Assembly: GCF_000006445.2 (NCBI RefSeq)
Contig: NC_006048.2
Location: forward strand, 2,108,001 to 2,172,000
Length of the DNA: 64,000 bases
Direction: 5' to 3'
From: Debaryomyces hansenii CBS767
Taxonomy: Eukaryota > Ascomycota > Pichiomycetes > Serinales > Debaryomycetaceae
Shown here: positions 10,636 through 19,859 of the stretch, in pieces
Layout: every line of letters starts with the position of its first letter
Numbering within the stretch: the stretch's first letter is position 1
Translations under genes and position numbers: made by a program
The notes under the pieces: generated by a model
The model's database searches: none
Seen by the model: the letters and a program-made list of their open reading frames with translations, nothing else
What the model was told of the DNA's origin: nothing

Positions 10636-11547
10636 TCCAAACTTAAACTCACAGAAACAAATATCCTTTCCTCTAAATACTTGATTCTTCTACACTATTG
10701 TATCTTCTTACTAGTTATTAGAGGGATCAACTGCTTCCTTTTATACAAATTGACTCTTGATGTGAAGTGTCTGAAAAGCGCAATTTTGATTTTCTTTATA
10801 AAAGCGCAAAAAATAAGCGGAATTCGCATAGATTTCCGTATTCGGTATTTTTCTCATGAAGTGTTCTTAACATTCTTTTTTTTAACTGCCAATGGGGGTG
10901 TCAACGTTATTCGATGAGGATTACTAAGTTTGCTACCACATTATGACGCATTTTTAAGTCTAGTAAATTGCGCTCTTCTCGCAATAGGAATGTATATGCG
11001 GTTCGTAATACATTTCTTGAGCTGTGCCGTTTCGCATATTGACCCCAGGTGCGACTAAGATGTTCCCTTAGAGGCTTACTTGCCGCACGATGTTTTGCTA
11101 TGTACTTGTCACTAATTGTTATCTTGAATTAATGGGGGATTTTGCATCTAAACCCTAACTGGTGGGTAGTCAGCCGAAATCGAAGTTCGATTGCCCAAGT
11201 TTCAACTGTATTTAGATATTAGTTAGGGAAGAGTCCATATAGTAAAAGAAGTTTATATAGACATCAGATTTGTGTAGATTTCGAATTAAGCCACGATGTA
11301 CAATTTATGAAAATTTATATTATAGTCCTCACAACATAAGTATGTGTAAGGAGAAATTAGTATTAGAATGGGAGTAGGGATATACTCCATAATAGTCAAC
11401 TTTTGGTCGGAGAGAACCTATAGAATTCCGTATATAGATTGTATAATACATGCTGGAAATGAGCCAAACGACTGAACAGAAAAAGAAGTTTATAGTTGAA
11501 CCGCATTTAAGATATATAGGTCCAAGCGAATCCAATAAAAAATGAAT
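10636..11547. promoter_or_regulatory. transporter promoter and IPT1 3' region
   Basis: This is 912 bp without a convincing gene; a 68-codon minus-strand ORF at 11329-11535 lacks an ATG. About 200 bp upstream of the transporter ATG is CCG-N4-CGG (10836-10845), the inverted CGG-half-site layout used by Zn2Cys6 activators, several of which control drug-pump genes. Which factor binds, if any, is unknown. Confidence 0.4.
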
Positions 11548-12819
11548 CTATAATAATGGATCAAAAAACTTCTGGAATCTAGTATTTTGGAAGATTCTCA
11601 TACCCATGGTAGTGCCACCAATAAAGTCGTACTTAAGTCTGGCACGTATGAAGTCTTGGTCCACTTTTGTAAAACCTTTTTTCCAATGAATTAAAAATGT
11701 GTATATGCATATGGAGTATATTAAGCCAACGAATAAATCTAATCTGTAATGATGTTCGAGGTAGAGTGTTGACCACCATTCGAACAAAAGGAATGCAAAT
11801 GACAAAAACTTTAAGACGGAATTCCTTGAATAGTAGCTGACAAACAAAAACGTCATAACTGCTGTCGTAGAATGAATAGATGGAATTGCCGCAAATTTAT
11901 TGGAATTGGCATAATATATTGATTGGTAAATGGTGCTGGGTAGACGGGTGCCAGGTTTACTTAAACCATCGGCGTAAATCATGTCATAGTCTGGAACCTT
12001 GGTCTCACCATAATAGTGGATGTATAGTGGGGGAGCATTGGGGAAAACTATATGCGTCATCACACTAGCAACATTCTGAAGGCCCATGGCAAATGCATAG
12101 AGCTTCAATGCACCCGGAGGATGAAACAAATACAACCAATGCGCCGTTATTATGGGAACTATAAAATAAAGCACCACATAGAAAAGCCAGGCCACAATAA
12201 ACTTAACAGAGTTAGTATTTTCTGTAAACTGAAATAGGAAATTAAGAAGAAACCAACTAACTCCAAACAAAAGCGGAGGAGATATATGCCCATGGCTCAT
12301 GCTCTTTTGGTCCTTGTGTTTATTAAGGCGGTCGATCAACAGATCGTTCGTCGGATGGATGCTCTCCTGAAGTTTGGGCATATCTTCCAACTCGAATGTA
12401 GCCGACTTATCTTCGATATCTGGGCTACGACTATGGTCGGAAGACGGTGAATAATAAGGGGACGTCTCCACCTCCCAGAAATGATGGATGTGTCTTGGAC
12501 TGTAGAATTTCAAATACAACAACCAACTCCCCGAAATCAAACAGTAGATGGTCAACATCGACCCAGATATCGAAGTGAACATATAGTCGTCTAGTCTCAA
12601 GTCCAACTTGACATAAATATGTGGTCTGAACGACTTCGGTAGGCGCTTGGCAGACTGGGTGATGACTACCCAGAGACAAAGGAAAAAACAATTGAAACAG
12701 AAGTTTCCCACCAACTGTAGTATCGTCCTTCCGTTAAGCCACGATGTGTACACCCGTAGCAACATCCGATAGATAGAAACTGTCACCTTCCAGAAAACCT
12801 TTCGTATACTAATTTTCAT
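11548..12819 (-). CDS. IPT1: inositolphosphotransferase Ipt1 (M(IP)2C synthase)
   Basis: This 423-residue membrane protein belongs to the Aur1/Ipt1 branch of the PAP2 superfamily. In yeast Ipt1 transfers inositol phosphate from phosphatidylinositol to MIPC, making M(IP)2C, the last complex sphingolipid, in the Golgi. The catalytic His-His-Asp set is visible as His316 in IPSIHS and His357/Asp361 in EHHYRLD. Segments HPPGALKLYAFAMGLQN (233-249) and the C-terminal end GMRIF...FFDPL resemble Ipt1 rather than Aur1. Hydrophobic segments lie near 35-55, 85-103, 182-196, 207-226, 243-260, 320-350 and 362-378. The protein is about 100 residues shorter than S. cerevisiae Ipt1 (527). It lacks the long Ser/Asn-rich insert that protein carries between the two active-site motifs, but has a hydrophilic loop at 110-178. 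The upstream region has a T-rich tract at about 12986-13006. Confidence 0.88.
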   Translation of the reverse strand: MKISIRKVFWKVTVSIYRMLLRVYTSWLNGRTILQLVGNFCFNCFFLCLWVVITQSAKRLPKSFRPHIYVKLDLRLDDYMFTSISGSMLTIYCLISGSWLLYLKFYSPRHIHHFWEVETSPYYSPSSDHSRSPDIEDKSATFELEDMPKLQESIHPTNDLLIDRLNKHKDQKSMSHGHISPPLLFGVSWFLLNFLFQFTENTNSVKFIVAWLFYVVLYFIVPIITAHWLYLFHPPGALKLYAFAMGLQNVASVMTHIVFPNAPPLYIHYYGETKVPDYDMIYADGLSKPGTRLPSTIYQSIYYANSNKFAAIPSIHSTTAVMTFLFVSYYSRNSVLKFLSFAFLLFEWWSTLYLEHHYRLDLFVGLIYSICIYTFLIHWKKGFTKVDQDFIRARLKYDFIGGTTMGMRIFQNTRFQKFFDPLL

Positions 12820-13812
12820 GGATTATTTGTTTTGAGTTCAATGAAAAAAAACAATGTATAGTAATTGGAAACACTGAAAGAGCATATGTAATAGTATACT
12901 TAGTAATATATGAGTCCGAATGGTCACTAGATGGGCTTTTCACTAGGGACAACAATGTGGTAAACAAATGTCGATTATGCTAGTTCTTTTTTTTTGTTTT
13001 GTTTTTCACGAAAACACCTTGTGACTTACAACTCTTACCGCTTGGATATATTTCTATATTAATCTTCCACAAACTAACCTTATAGAGCCGTAAGAATTTT
13101 ACTCTAAACAAAAACAGTTATTTTGATTATAAAATTTCTTTGCTCCATATTAAGGTGAGCATAACGAACGTGGAATTACCCTGTGCTCAAAATTTGAAGG
13201 CATCGCTTGACCAATCTTATGCTATGAATCGATACAATTACGACCTTCACGCTTAGTTATAACCTATATAGTGTCCGTAACTACAATAAAACGCCATATA
13301 GTGACTAAGACTCTTTCGATATAAATTCGTAGGTGGTAAGTATGTATTTTAGCTGAGCTCTGCAATGGGGATCGGCTTAAATGTAGCAATCGGCCAATCA
13401 TTTAAAATCTATTGCAACACAGGATTAATGGACCCTACGTATCACTTTCAGAGGATACTAGGGAACTTACGTAGAATAGACAATTAATGGAACATCTTTA
13501 AACTGACTATAGGAGAGAATATATAATTCGGCTCAAACTTGCTATGCGATGAACTAACAAAATGCTTGGGTTTATTACTTATGACAATACGGAGCTCCAG
13601 CAATCCCGGAAAAAGTTTGCGACAAGTGGTTGACATTGTTCAATGGTATATGTACATACTCCATTAAGTCTGGATGGGTAATACTTATCCCAGGCAGCCG
13701 TATTGACGATTGAAAAGAATTGTAAAAAGCTCAGGGTTCATTGTGTAGAGCGAAACATAAATACAAATAGTGCGACGACTCTAAAGGGTAAATATAGAGC
13801 TCTATTTTGCTT
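12820..13812. promoter_or_regulatory. divergent intergenic region IPT1 / XRCC2-like
   Basis: This 993 bp region lies between two divergent genes. Poly-T stretches at about 12986-13006 (T9 then TTTTGTTTTT) are typical nucleosome-excluding promoter elements for IPT1. Nothing else is recognised and there is no RNA gene. Confidence 0.4.
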
Positions 13813-14596
13813 ATGAGGACTAAAAGATTGTCAAATGTATGTATGAAAGATGGCACGTAGATAGGACAGGCGTATTAACGATTAGTTTATTCAATTGGTG
13901 AATCAGAAGTTGATTGTGCCGGTGGGTGGAACAGATTATGAGAACCTTGATGGAATGCAGGTGCAGCTTTTAAGCCAGGCGTGCCATTTTATCTTTAATG
14001 ACAAACAGGTCAAGAGGGAGACATACATGTCGTTGAGTGGCGAAGGTGTTGTTTATATTTTTGATTGTGGGCTTGATGGGTTTAGGTCTTTGGGTGATAA
14101 GTGTATTATCAACAGCGGTTTCGCAACGATGGATCAGCTCTTGGACAATTTACGACACATTTTGGCAATTGGGACTGACGGAGATACCACACACCCATTA
14201 TATAACAAGACGGTTAATACAGTGATTGTGGATAATCTTTCGGTCTACTATTGGGACTTGAAGTTGTTGAATAGCGATCCAAAAAACCACGAGCAACTCG
14301 GATACGCCTGCAAGGCGTCAGGACTCGAATATTACACCAAGTTGATATCTGTATTACAAGAGATCCAAGCTAAATTCAAATGCAATATCGTCACATCGTC
14401 ATGGAACAACACTTTTGAGAAGGGACATAATTATAGTGGAGCCACCGACTGCGAAGCCACCGGATTGGACTCCATAACCTTCCTACCCCAAAAATATCTC
14501 ATGGAATTTGATTATCTCATACAGAAATCCAATGGTACCGACACGGAAAGTAGGATCTACAATAAACTGGCAGGCCGGTGGATTGATATCGCATAG
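13813..14596 (+). CDS. XRCC2-like Rad51 paralog (two exons)
   Basis: The long open frame has no ATG at its 5' end, and a TAG lies just upstream. A two-exon model solves this: exon 1 is 13813-13836 (MRTKRLSN), the intron is 13837-13885 (donor GTATGT, branch TATTAAC, acceptor TTAG), and exon 2 is 13886-14596, giving 244 residues. The best similarity I recognise is to XRCC2 / S. pombe Rlp1. A hydrophobic strand VVYIFDC (63-69) matches the strand after Walker A. The Walker-B-like VIVDNLSVYYWD (121-132) matches the XRCC2 signature LDSLSAFYW. An amphipathic helix and the strand NIVTSS follow. No GxxxxGKT is present in the N-terminal region, so ATP binding is probably lost. A role in Rad51 filament assembly and homologous recombination is inferred from the family. 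Shu-complex members (Psy3, Csm2) are alternatives in the same fold. The gene converges with ATP7. Confidence 0.65.
13837..13885 (+). other. intron in XRCC2-like gene (49 nt)
   Basis: Donor GTATGT is at 13837-13842, the branch-like TATTAAC at 13873-13879 and acceptor TTAG ends at 13885. It is phase 0, after codon 8. The branch-to-acceptor distance is very short (about 7 nt), which is seen in some yeasts. It removes the in-frame TAG at 13883-13885. Confidence 0.65.
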
Positions 14597-14704
14597 AAGC
14601 GTGGCTACTGTGCATTTATCTAATTCATATATTGAAAAAATAGCGTAACGTATAATACTGATGTATATATCATTGTAGTACAATAAACACGAAATGGTGC
14701 TCTC

Positions 14705-15232
14705 TTACATAACAGTCAAGTCACCGAACTTTTCCTTGTAGGTTGGAACTTCCCACTTACTGTTCTTAACCATGTAGGTGACCTTTTCGTCCAAGTCTGG
14801 TCTAGCCTTGGCAACGTCATCAACGGTCAATTGGTCGAATGGTCTAGCACCTTCAATATCCTTCAAGGTTTCTTGTAATTGCTTGACTTCGTCCAAAACA
14901 GACTTTTCGGTCAATTTGGCGTTTTCAACGGCCTTTTGTTCAAACATGTCAATGGTCTTTAAGGTCTTGGAAACATCGTAGGTGACTGGCTTGAATGCAC
15001 TAACGGCCTTTTCGATTTCATCAATAACCTTGCTGTTGCTTAAAACAGATCTATAGTGGTTGAAGTCAACTTCGGTTGATTGTTGTGACAAACTTAAGTT
15101 TTCCTTTCTAGCTTCTTCATTTCTCTTCTTGAAAGCGGTTAATGAGGATGCTGTGTTTCCGGTTAAACCTAACGTGGAAGTGATCTTGGCCCAGTTTACC
15201 TTGGTGGTAGCACTCTTTGCAACTGATGACAT
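14705..15232 (-). CDS. ATP7: mitochondrial F1Fo ATP synthase subunit d
   Basis: This 175-residue protein is practically the same length as S. cerevisiae Atp7 (174). Subunit d is part of the peripheral stalk that holds the F1 head against rotation in the inner mitochondrial membrane. The sequence is the typical helical, Lys/Glu-rich, cysteine-free protein. Family landmarks are the N-terminal ATTKVNWAKI segment, FKKRNEEARK, the VDFNHYRSVL core and the C-terminal GDLTVM end. There is no long cleaved presequence, as usual for Atp7. A CCAAT box sits 108 bp upstream. The gene converges with the XRCC2-like gene, leaving 108 bp between stops. Confidence 0.95.
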   Translation of the reverse strand: MSSVAKSATTKVNWAKITSTLGLTGNTASSLTAFKKRNEEARKENLSLSQQSTEVDFNHYRSVLSNSKVIDEIEKAVSAFKPVTYDVSKTLKTIDMFEQKAVENAKLTEKSVLDEVKQLQETLKDIEGARPFDQLTVDDVAKARPDLDEKVTYMVKNSKWEVPTYKEKFGDLTVM

Positions 15233-15650
15233 TCTTTACTCTTTTATTTGCCTTAAATTCTACGTAATTGAATTACTGTGTACTTCAATATCAACAATAC
15301 TAGTGTTTTCCGTAACGTAGGCCGATAGAATCGGTCGAACCAATGAAAACGAGAAATAAAATGTTGTGAATTACACGACTAAGTGAAAATTTCCCTTGGG
15401 TTTGTGTAACACGACATTTGTATTCAAGAAAGACATATGTCTCATTTAAGCCCCACGACATTGATTCGCACCCACGACATTATTCGAGGGTGAACGACAT
15501 GACACAAACGCCTCTCGGATCATACGCGCCAAAAATCCATACAAGAGAATACCTATAGCTAAACAGACGCTTGAAATAGTATCATAGCAATAACTGTATA
15601 AATATAGCTCGCATAAACGGAGAAATAAATACTCGGAGAGCTCAATCACG
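15233..15650. promoter_or_regulatory. divergent promoter ATP7 / APL3
   Basis: This 418 bp region lies between two divergent starts. A CCAAT pentamer at 15340-15344 is the core of the Hap2/3/4/5 binding site that drives respiratory genes, 108 bp from the ATP7 ATG. This is a motif match only. Confidence 0.4.
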
Positions 15651-18600
15651 ATGCAGACACAAATGAAAGGGTTGTCCCAATTCTTCTTGGATTTACGGAA
15701 TACCAAGGACTTGGAGGAAGAAAATAAGCGGATCAACCTAGAGATGAACAACATTCAACAAAAATTCCGTTCCCCACAGTCGCTAAATGGATACCAGAGA
15801 AAAAAGTATATTTGTAAACTCATGTATATATACATGTTGGGGTTTAACGATGCTAAGGAATTAGGGTTGGGAGAGGCATTGCAGTTGATTGAGTCGACGC
15901 ATTTTTCAGAGAAGCAAGTAGGATACTTGGCAATTTCGGTGCTAATTAACCGAGAGGCGGGCCAGCTGGTGAAGGAGTATATGAACGACTTGTTAGAGAT
16001 GATGCATGGGGCTCTTGTGAGAGATTTGCAGTCAAATAATGAAGATGTCAATTGTGCCGCAATCCAATTCATTGCTTCGAAGTTCAATGTGTTCTATGAC
16101 GGCGATTTCTTGAGCGATCCGGTGGTAAAGGAATCGGATGAAATGGCCAAAGAGTGGCTAGAATTGATCGATATAGTGTATTCGTTGAGTTGCTCGCCTA
16201 TCCAAAGCCCGCTCATCAAGAAAAAAGCGGCTTTGGGGCTTTTGTCGCTTCTCAAATTGTATCCCCAGGTTATACTAAGTAACAGTAATTGGATTCCTCG
16301 GTTATTGACGTTGATCGATGACAAAGATCTTGGTGTTGTCACCTCTTGTATTCCATTAGTCAAGTTCTTGATCACCATTAAGCCGCAGTTTGTAAAGTCG
16401 GTAGTACCCACTATATCCCAACGATTATATGGATTAGTTATAGGAAATACCTGTCCGGACACGTATTTCTACTATAATACCCCAGCACCGTGGCTAATCA
16501 TCAAATTACTCCAAGTGGTGGAGCATTTCTTTCTTTTGACAACAGAAGATCACAATAATTACCAAATTCCAGTATTACAAGTTACCGATCTAGATTCTGA
16601 AACATTGAATAATTTGCGACAGGTAGTATCGAGATCTATACACAACGCATCGAAGCAAATAAAGGGCCTTCCTAATAGGAATTCTCAAAGTGCTATTTTA
16701 TTTCAAGCAGTATCGCTTGCAGTATTTCTTGATGCTTCGCCTGATGCCATAGCTGGCGCTATTAATGCGTCTATACTATTGTTAGACTCCAATGAAACTA
16801 ATACCAGGTACTTAGCATTGGACGCGCTAATCAAACTATCGGCAAGAGCAAGCCCCGACAATACCAATCATTCAATAACCCAAAGATTCGATCAACATTT
16901 GTTAAAATTATTCGAATTATTAACGGATAAAGACATTTCTGTTAGACGAAAATCGCTCGATTTATTATATACCGTTTGTAACCCACAAACATACGAGACG
17001 GTTATCAAGAAGTTACTTCACTATTTTCCTTATTCTGACTTCACTTTAAGATCGGAAATTGCGATTAAAATCGCAGTTTTAGCTGAAAGATTTGCGACTG
17101 ACTCTACGTGGTATGTTACGACCATGTTAAAGCTATTATCTATTGGTGGTGGAAATTCTAATGGTACGAGTTATATTAGCAATGAAGTCTGGGAAAGAAT
17201 TGTTCAAATTATTGTGAATAATGAAAGTTTACAACTGAAGTCATGTAAGCTTATTATAGAACTATTGCAAGATCCTTTACAAGCGAACGGGCACACCAAG
17301 TCGCAGCCAGTTATAAATACAATTCTGGAAAACCTTATTAAAGTAGCAGCTTTTATTTTAGGTGAGTTTGGGCAGATGGCCGGAGAAGATGAAGAAACTG
17401 ATCATGACCCAACTGGGTCCCCTGAGCAATACTTACCGTCTGTTCAATACCAATTATTATATGAAGCATATTTCCGCGTTTCCTTAGTCGTGAGAGCAAT
17501 GTTGCTAACTACGTTCTTCAAATTTTTTGTCAAATTCCCGAAAGAGGATTTTGCGGCCGATATCGTGGATCTCTTTGAGGCAGAGACTCAATCTATTGAT
17601 ATTGAGCTTCAAACCAGAGCATACGAATATCTCAAATTGACAACTAATGCGGATAATCGGAACCTAGCGCTTGCAGCGGTTAGACCTTTACCGATTTTTG
17701 AAAGAAAGACTAGTGCTTTAATGTCGAGAATTGGGAGTGTTCAAAAAATTGCCAGTAATAGGAACAGGTCAACATCATTTGTCAGTGCTCTGAAAATCAA
17801 TAATGGGAATAATGGTACCGTCGCCAGCAACCGATTATCTTTGGCCAACAGCAGCTCAGAACACCTTGCAACCAGACAGCTTTACAATCATTATCCATCT
17901 ACCTCGAGTGTTGCCTTACCAACCACTAAAGAAGAAGACGATGATCTTTCTGAGGATGGTAGTAAGGAGGAAGCAAATCCATTTGGAGACGACGATCCTC
18001 CGATTGTGTTGTCTCCCAATTGGTATAGCGGATATCACCGTATGTGTCATTATGATGCTGGTATCTTTTATGAAAGTCAATTCATTAAAATAATATACAG
18101 AATCGTCAAAGACGGTCACCAATTGCGACTACAATTTACTATTATCAATAACTGTGCCAAGACGACCGGGGTAGATATAACAAATTTAAGAGTGTTAAAT
18201 ATAGAAAGTTTGACTAAACCGGAAGACCCCAATTACATCTTGAACTTGAAGCAGTTGCCAAAGCTGACTGTGTCTGATAAAACAACTATGGAAATAGATA
18301 TCAAAATTCGGAATGTGGTTGAGAACAATGAAAGTCCTATTTTATCTCTAACGTTTATGTGTGGCGGGTCGTTCAACCAGTTGAATTTGAAATTCCCAGT
18401 CATTCTATTGAAAACTGTGTCCTCTACAGCAATGGCAGATCTCGATGATTTCAAGAAGAGATGGTTGCAAATTGGCGAACTATTGGGTGTTGAGCAAGGT
18501 GAATCTACCGCAAGGGTCTTGACATCGCACAGATATAATTCATCAAACGTTGTGAGATTATTGTCCAGGTTGGGTTTTGCTGTCGTCTATAATACTAGTG

Positions 18601-18797
18601 ATGATAGTGACCAGGGCATATTAGTTATGGGAGCCGGTATTTTGCACACGCAGAAATCGAAATATGGTGTGTTGACTACAATCAAAAGCATCGATGCGAT
18701 CGGCAGGGAATTTGAGGTCCTGGTAAGGTGTACCGGGGGCGGTATCCCCGAGATCATAACTTCAACTATGAAGGAAATCATGGAAGGCAAGTTTTAG
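15651..18797 (+). CDS. APL3: AP-2 clathrin adaptor alpha subunit
   Basis: This 1048-residue large adaptin is close to S. cerevisiae Apl3 (1025). The start MKGLSQFFLDLRNTKDLEEENKRIN-type segment and the following motifs (YQRKKYICKLMYIYMLG, EKQVGYLAISVLIN) are the conserved N-terminal trunk of alpha-adaptins. The trunk is an armadillo-like solenoid running to about residue 640. A Ser/Asn-rich hinge follows (about 695-770). The C-terminal appendage (about 775-1048) begins near PNWYSGYHRMCHYDAGIFY. AP-2 selects cargo at plasma-membrane endocytic sites; partners should be Apl1, Apm4 and Aps2, none of which is in this window. Residue 106 (in GQLVKE) is CTG-coded. ATG at 15651 is the first in frame and fits the family start. 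Confidence 0.93.
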   Translation: MQTQMKGLSQFFLDLRNTKDLEEENKRINLEMNNIQQKFRSPQSLNGYQRKKYICKLMYIYMLGFNDAKELGLGEALQLIESTHFSEKQVGYLAISVLINREAGQLVKEYMNDLLEMMHGALVRDLQSNNEDVNCAAIQFIASKFNVFYDGDFLSDPVVKESDEMAKEWLELIDIVYSLSCSPIQSPLIKKKAALGLLSLLKLYPQVILSNSNWIPRLLTLIDDKDLGVVTSCIPLVKFLITIKPQFVKSVVPTISQRLYGLVIGNTCPDTYFYYNTPAPWLIIKLLQVVEHFFLLTTEDHNNYQIPVLQVTDLDSETLNNLRQVVSRSIHNASKQIKGLPNRNSQSAILFQAVSLAVFLDASPDAIAGAINASILLLDSNETNTRYLALDALIKLSARASPDNTNHSITQRFDQHLLKLFELLTDKDISVRRKSLDLLYTVCNPQTYETVIKKLLHYFPYSDFTLRSEIAIKIAVLAERFATDSTWYVTTMLKLLSIGGGNSNGTSYISNEVWERIVQIIVNNESLQLKSCKLIIELLQDPLQANGHTKSQPVINTILENLIKVAAFILGEFGQMAGEDEETDHDPTGSPEQYLPSVQYQLLYEAYFRVSLVVRAMLLTTFFKFFVKFPKEDFAADIVDLFEAETQSIDIELQTRAYEYLKLTTNADNRNLALAAVRPLPIFERKTSALMSRIGSVQKIASNRNRSTSFVSALKINNGNNGTVASNRLSLANSSSEHLATRQLYNHYPSTSSVALPTTKEEDDDLSEDGSKEEANPFGDDDPPIVLSPNWYSGYHRMCHYDAGIFYESQFIKIIYRIVKDGHQLRLQFTIINNCAKTTGVDITNLRVLNIESLTKPEDPNYILNLKQLPKLTVSDKTTMEIDIKIRNVVENNESPILSLTFMCGGSFNQLNLKFPVILLKTVSSTAMADLDDFKKRWLQIGELLGVEQGESTARVLTSHRYNSSNVVRLLSRLGFAVVYNTSDDSDQGILVMGAGILHTQKSKYGVLTTIKSIDAIGREFEVLVRCTGGGIPEIITSTMKEIMEGKF

Positions 18798-19859
18798 TGC
18801 ATGCTAGTTTACCAAAGTACATAGCATATGAAATCATAAGATTATACTCCATCTCCAGCTTGTATATTATGCATCTTTCTATTTGTTTAAGCTTCATTTC
18901 CCCGTACTTGAATTCTCTTACTTTACTTATTTTGGATAAATGTTTCCCAATTGTCATTTTCATTGCGCATTCTCAGAAAAAGTAAATTTTTGCAGTTGTA
19001 ACAAGCAATTTTTTGTAATTGATGTTCTGTTACATCCCTTATTTTCTACGGCATCATATGCTCAAGAATATTTTCCAATATTTCTTTTAACAATTAACAA
19101 AAATTGGCTTTTGATAAATTCTTAACTGGTACCTATTCTAAAATTTCCTAATTCGGTAGTCATGCTGCTCCAATGTACTTATGCGGAAATTTTTCAAATG
19201 CCTAAATCCAAGCACGAAGCCGATTTTCAGTTTGTTTACATGTCTCCACTGGAAAAAATGTCATGTTCACAAGCATCTGGCCCAGGCTTAAAGAATCTAG
19301 ACGTATCATATTATAAGCATACTTTGTTTACTCACGGTCAGTGTGCATCGGAGCAGAATAATTGCAATACAAGGCCTTAGACATCAGTTTTCGCTTCTCT
19401 AGCTGTATCTGGTTTCTATGTCCATTACCGGGCGTTCGAATCGATGTATGAATAGAATGATGTAACAATCATTAGTAGTCTGAAATGGCATATGTTTACA
19501 ATTACATTTCCTATTTAGTGCGACTTACCGATTTGGGTATTAATTGGAATGAATTAAATTTCCTAATTAGGTTGCATCTATAGTGCGGTCTCCTCTTTAT
19601 GCGTCTTGTTAAGCTTCTATAAGGAGAGCGAAGATTTTGCAGCTGATTTAATGTACTAAATCAGTAAAATATGTAGAGGCTTTGGACAAAAAGGATAAAC
19701 ATTTGGATCATTAGCCATTGTGGGGAGAAATCGTAACGGAATCCATATTTAACCTACGGATTTCTAGTCAAACGGAATAATTCTTTCAAAATGTTCAGTG
19801 TTCTGCCGTCCATACGTGAATTGTTAAACATAAGATAAATTACTACTATAGAATACAAT
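18798..19859. promoter_or_regulatory. promoter region of the CAP-domain gene
   Basis: This 1062 bp region follows APL3. It contains a 72-codon ATG-initiated ORF (19162-19380) with no recognisable features, which I do not call a gene. It also has a near-palindromic Mcm1-type site at 19562-19571 and a weaker copy at 19147-19156. Confidence 0.5.
19562..19571. promoter_or_regulatory. Mcm1-type (CArG/P-box) site
   Basis: The sequence TTTCCTAATTAGGTT contains the CC-(A/T)6-GG core CCTAATTAGG, a perfect palindrome matching the Mcm1 consensus. It lies about 290 bp upstream of the CAP gene ATG. A related TTTCCTAATTCGGT occurs at 19144-19157. This is a motif match only; binding is not shown. Confidence 0.45.

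Noticed and set aside
11329..11535. 68-codon minus ORF just downstream of IPT1
   Set aside because: Begins with TTG, not ATG, and lies in the IPT1 3' region with no similarity.
19162..19380. 72-codon ATG ORF in the CAP gene promoter
   Set aside because: No recognisable domain, composition like random AT-rich DNA, and it sits beside promoter motifs; length is within chance expectation.
19425..19445. GCGTTCGAATCG, another B-box-like sequence
   Set aside because: No A box at the right distance and no tRNA fold.
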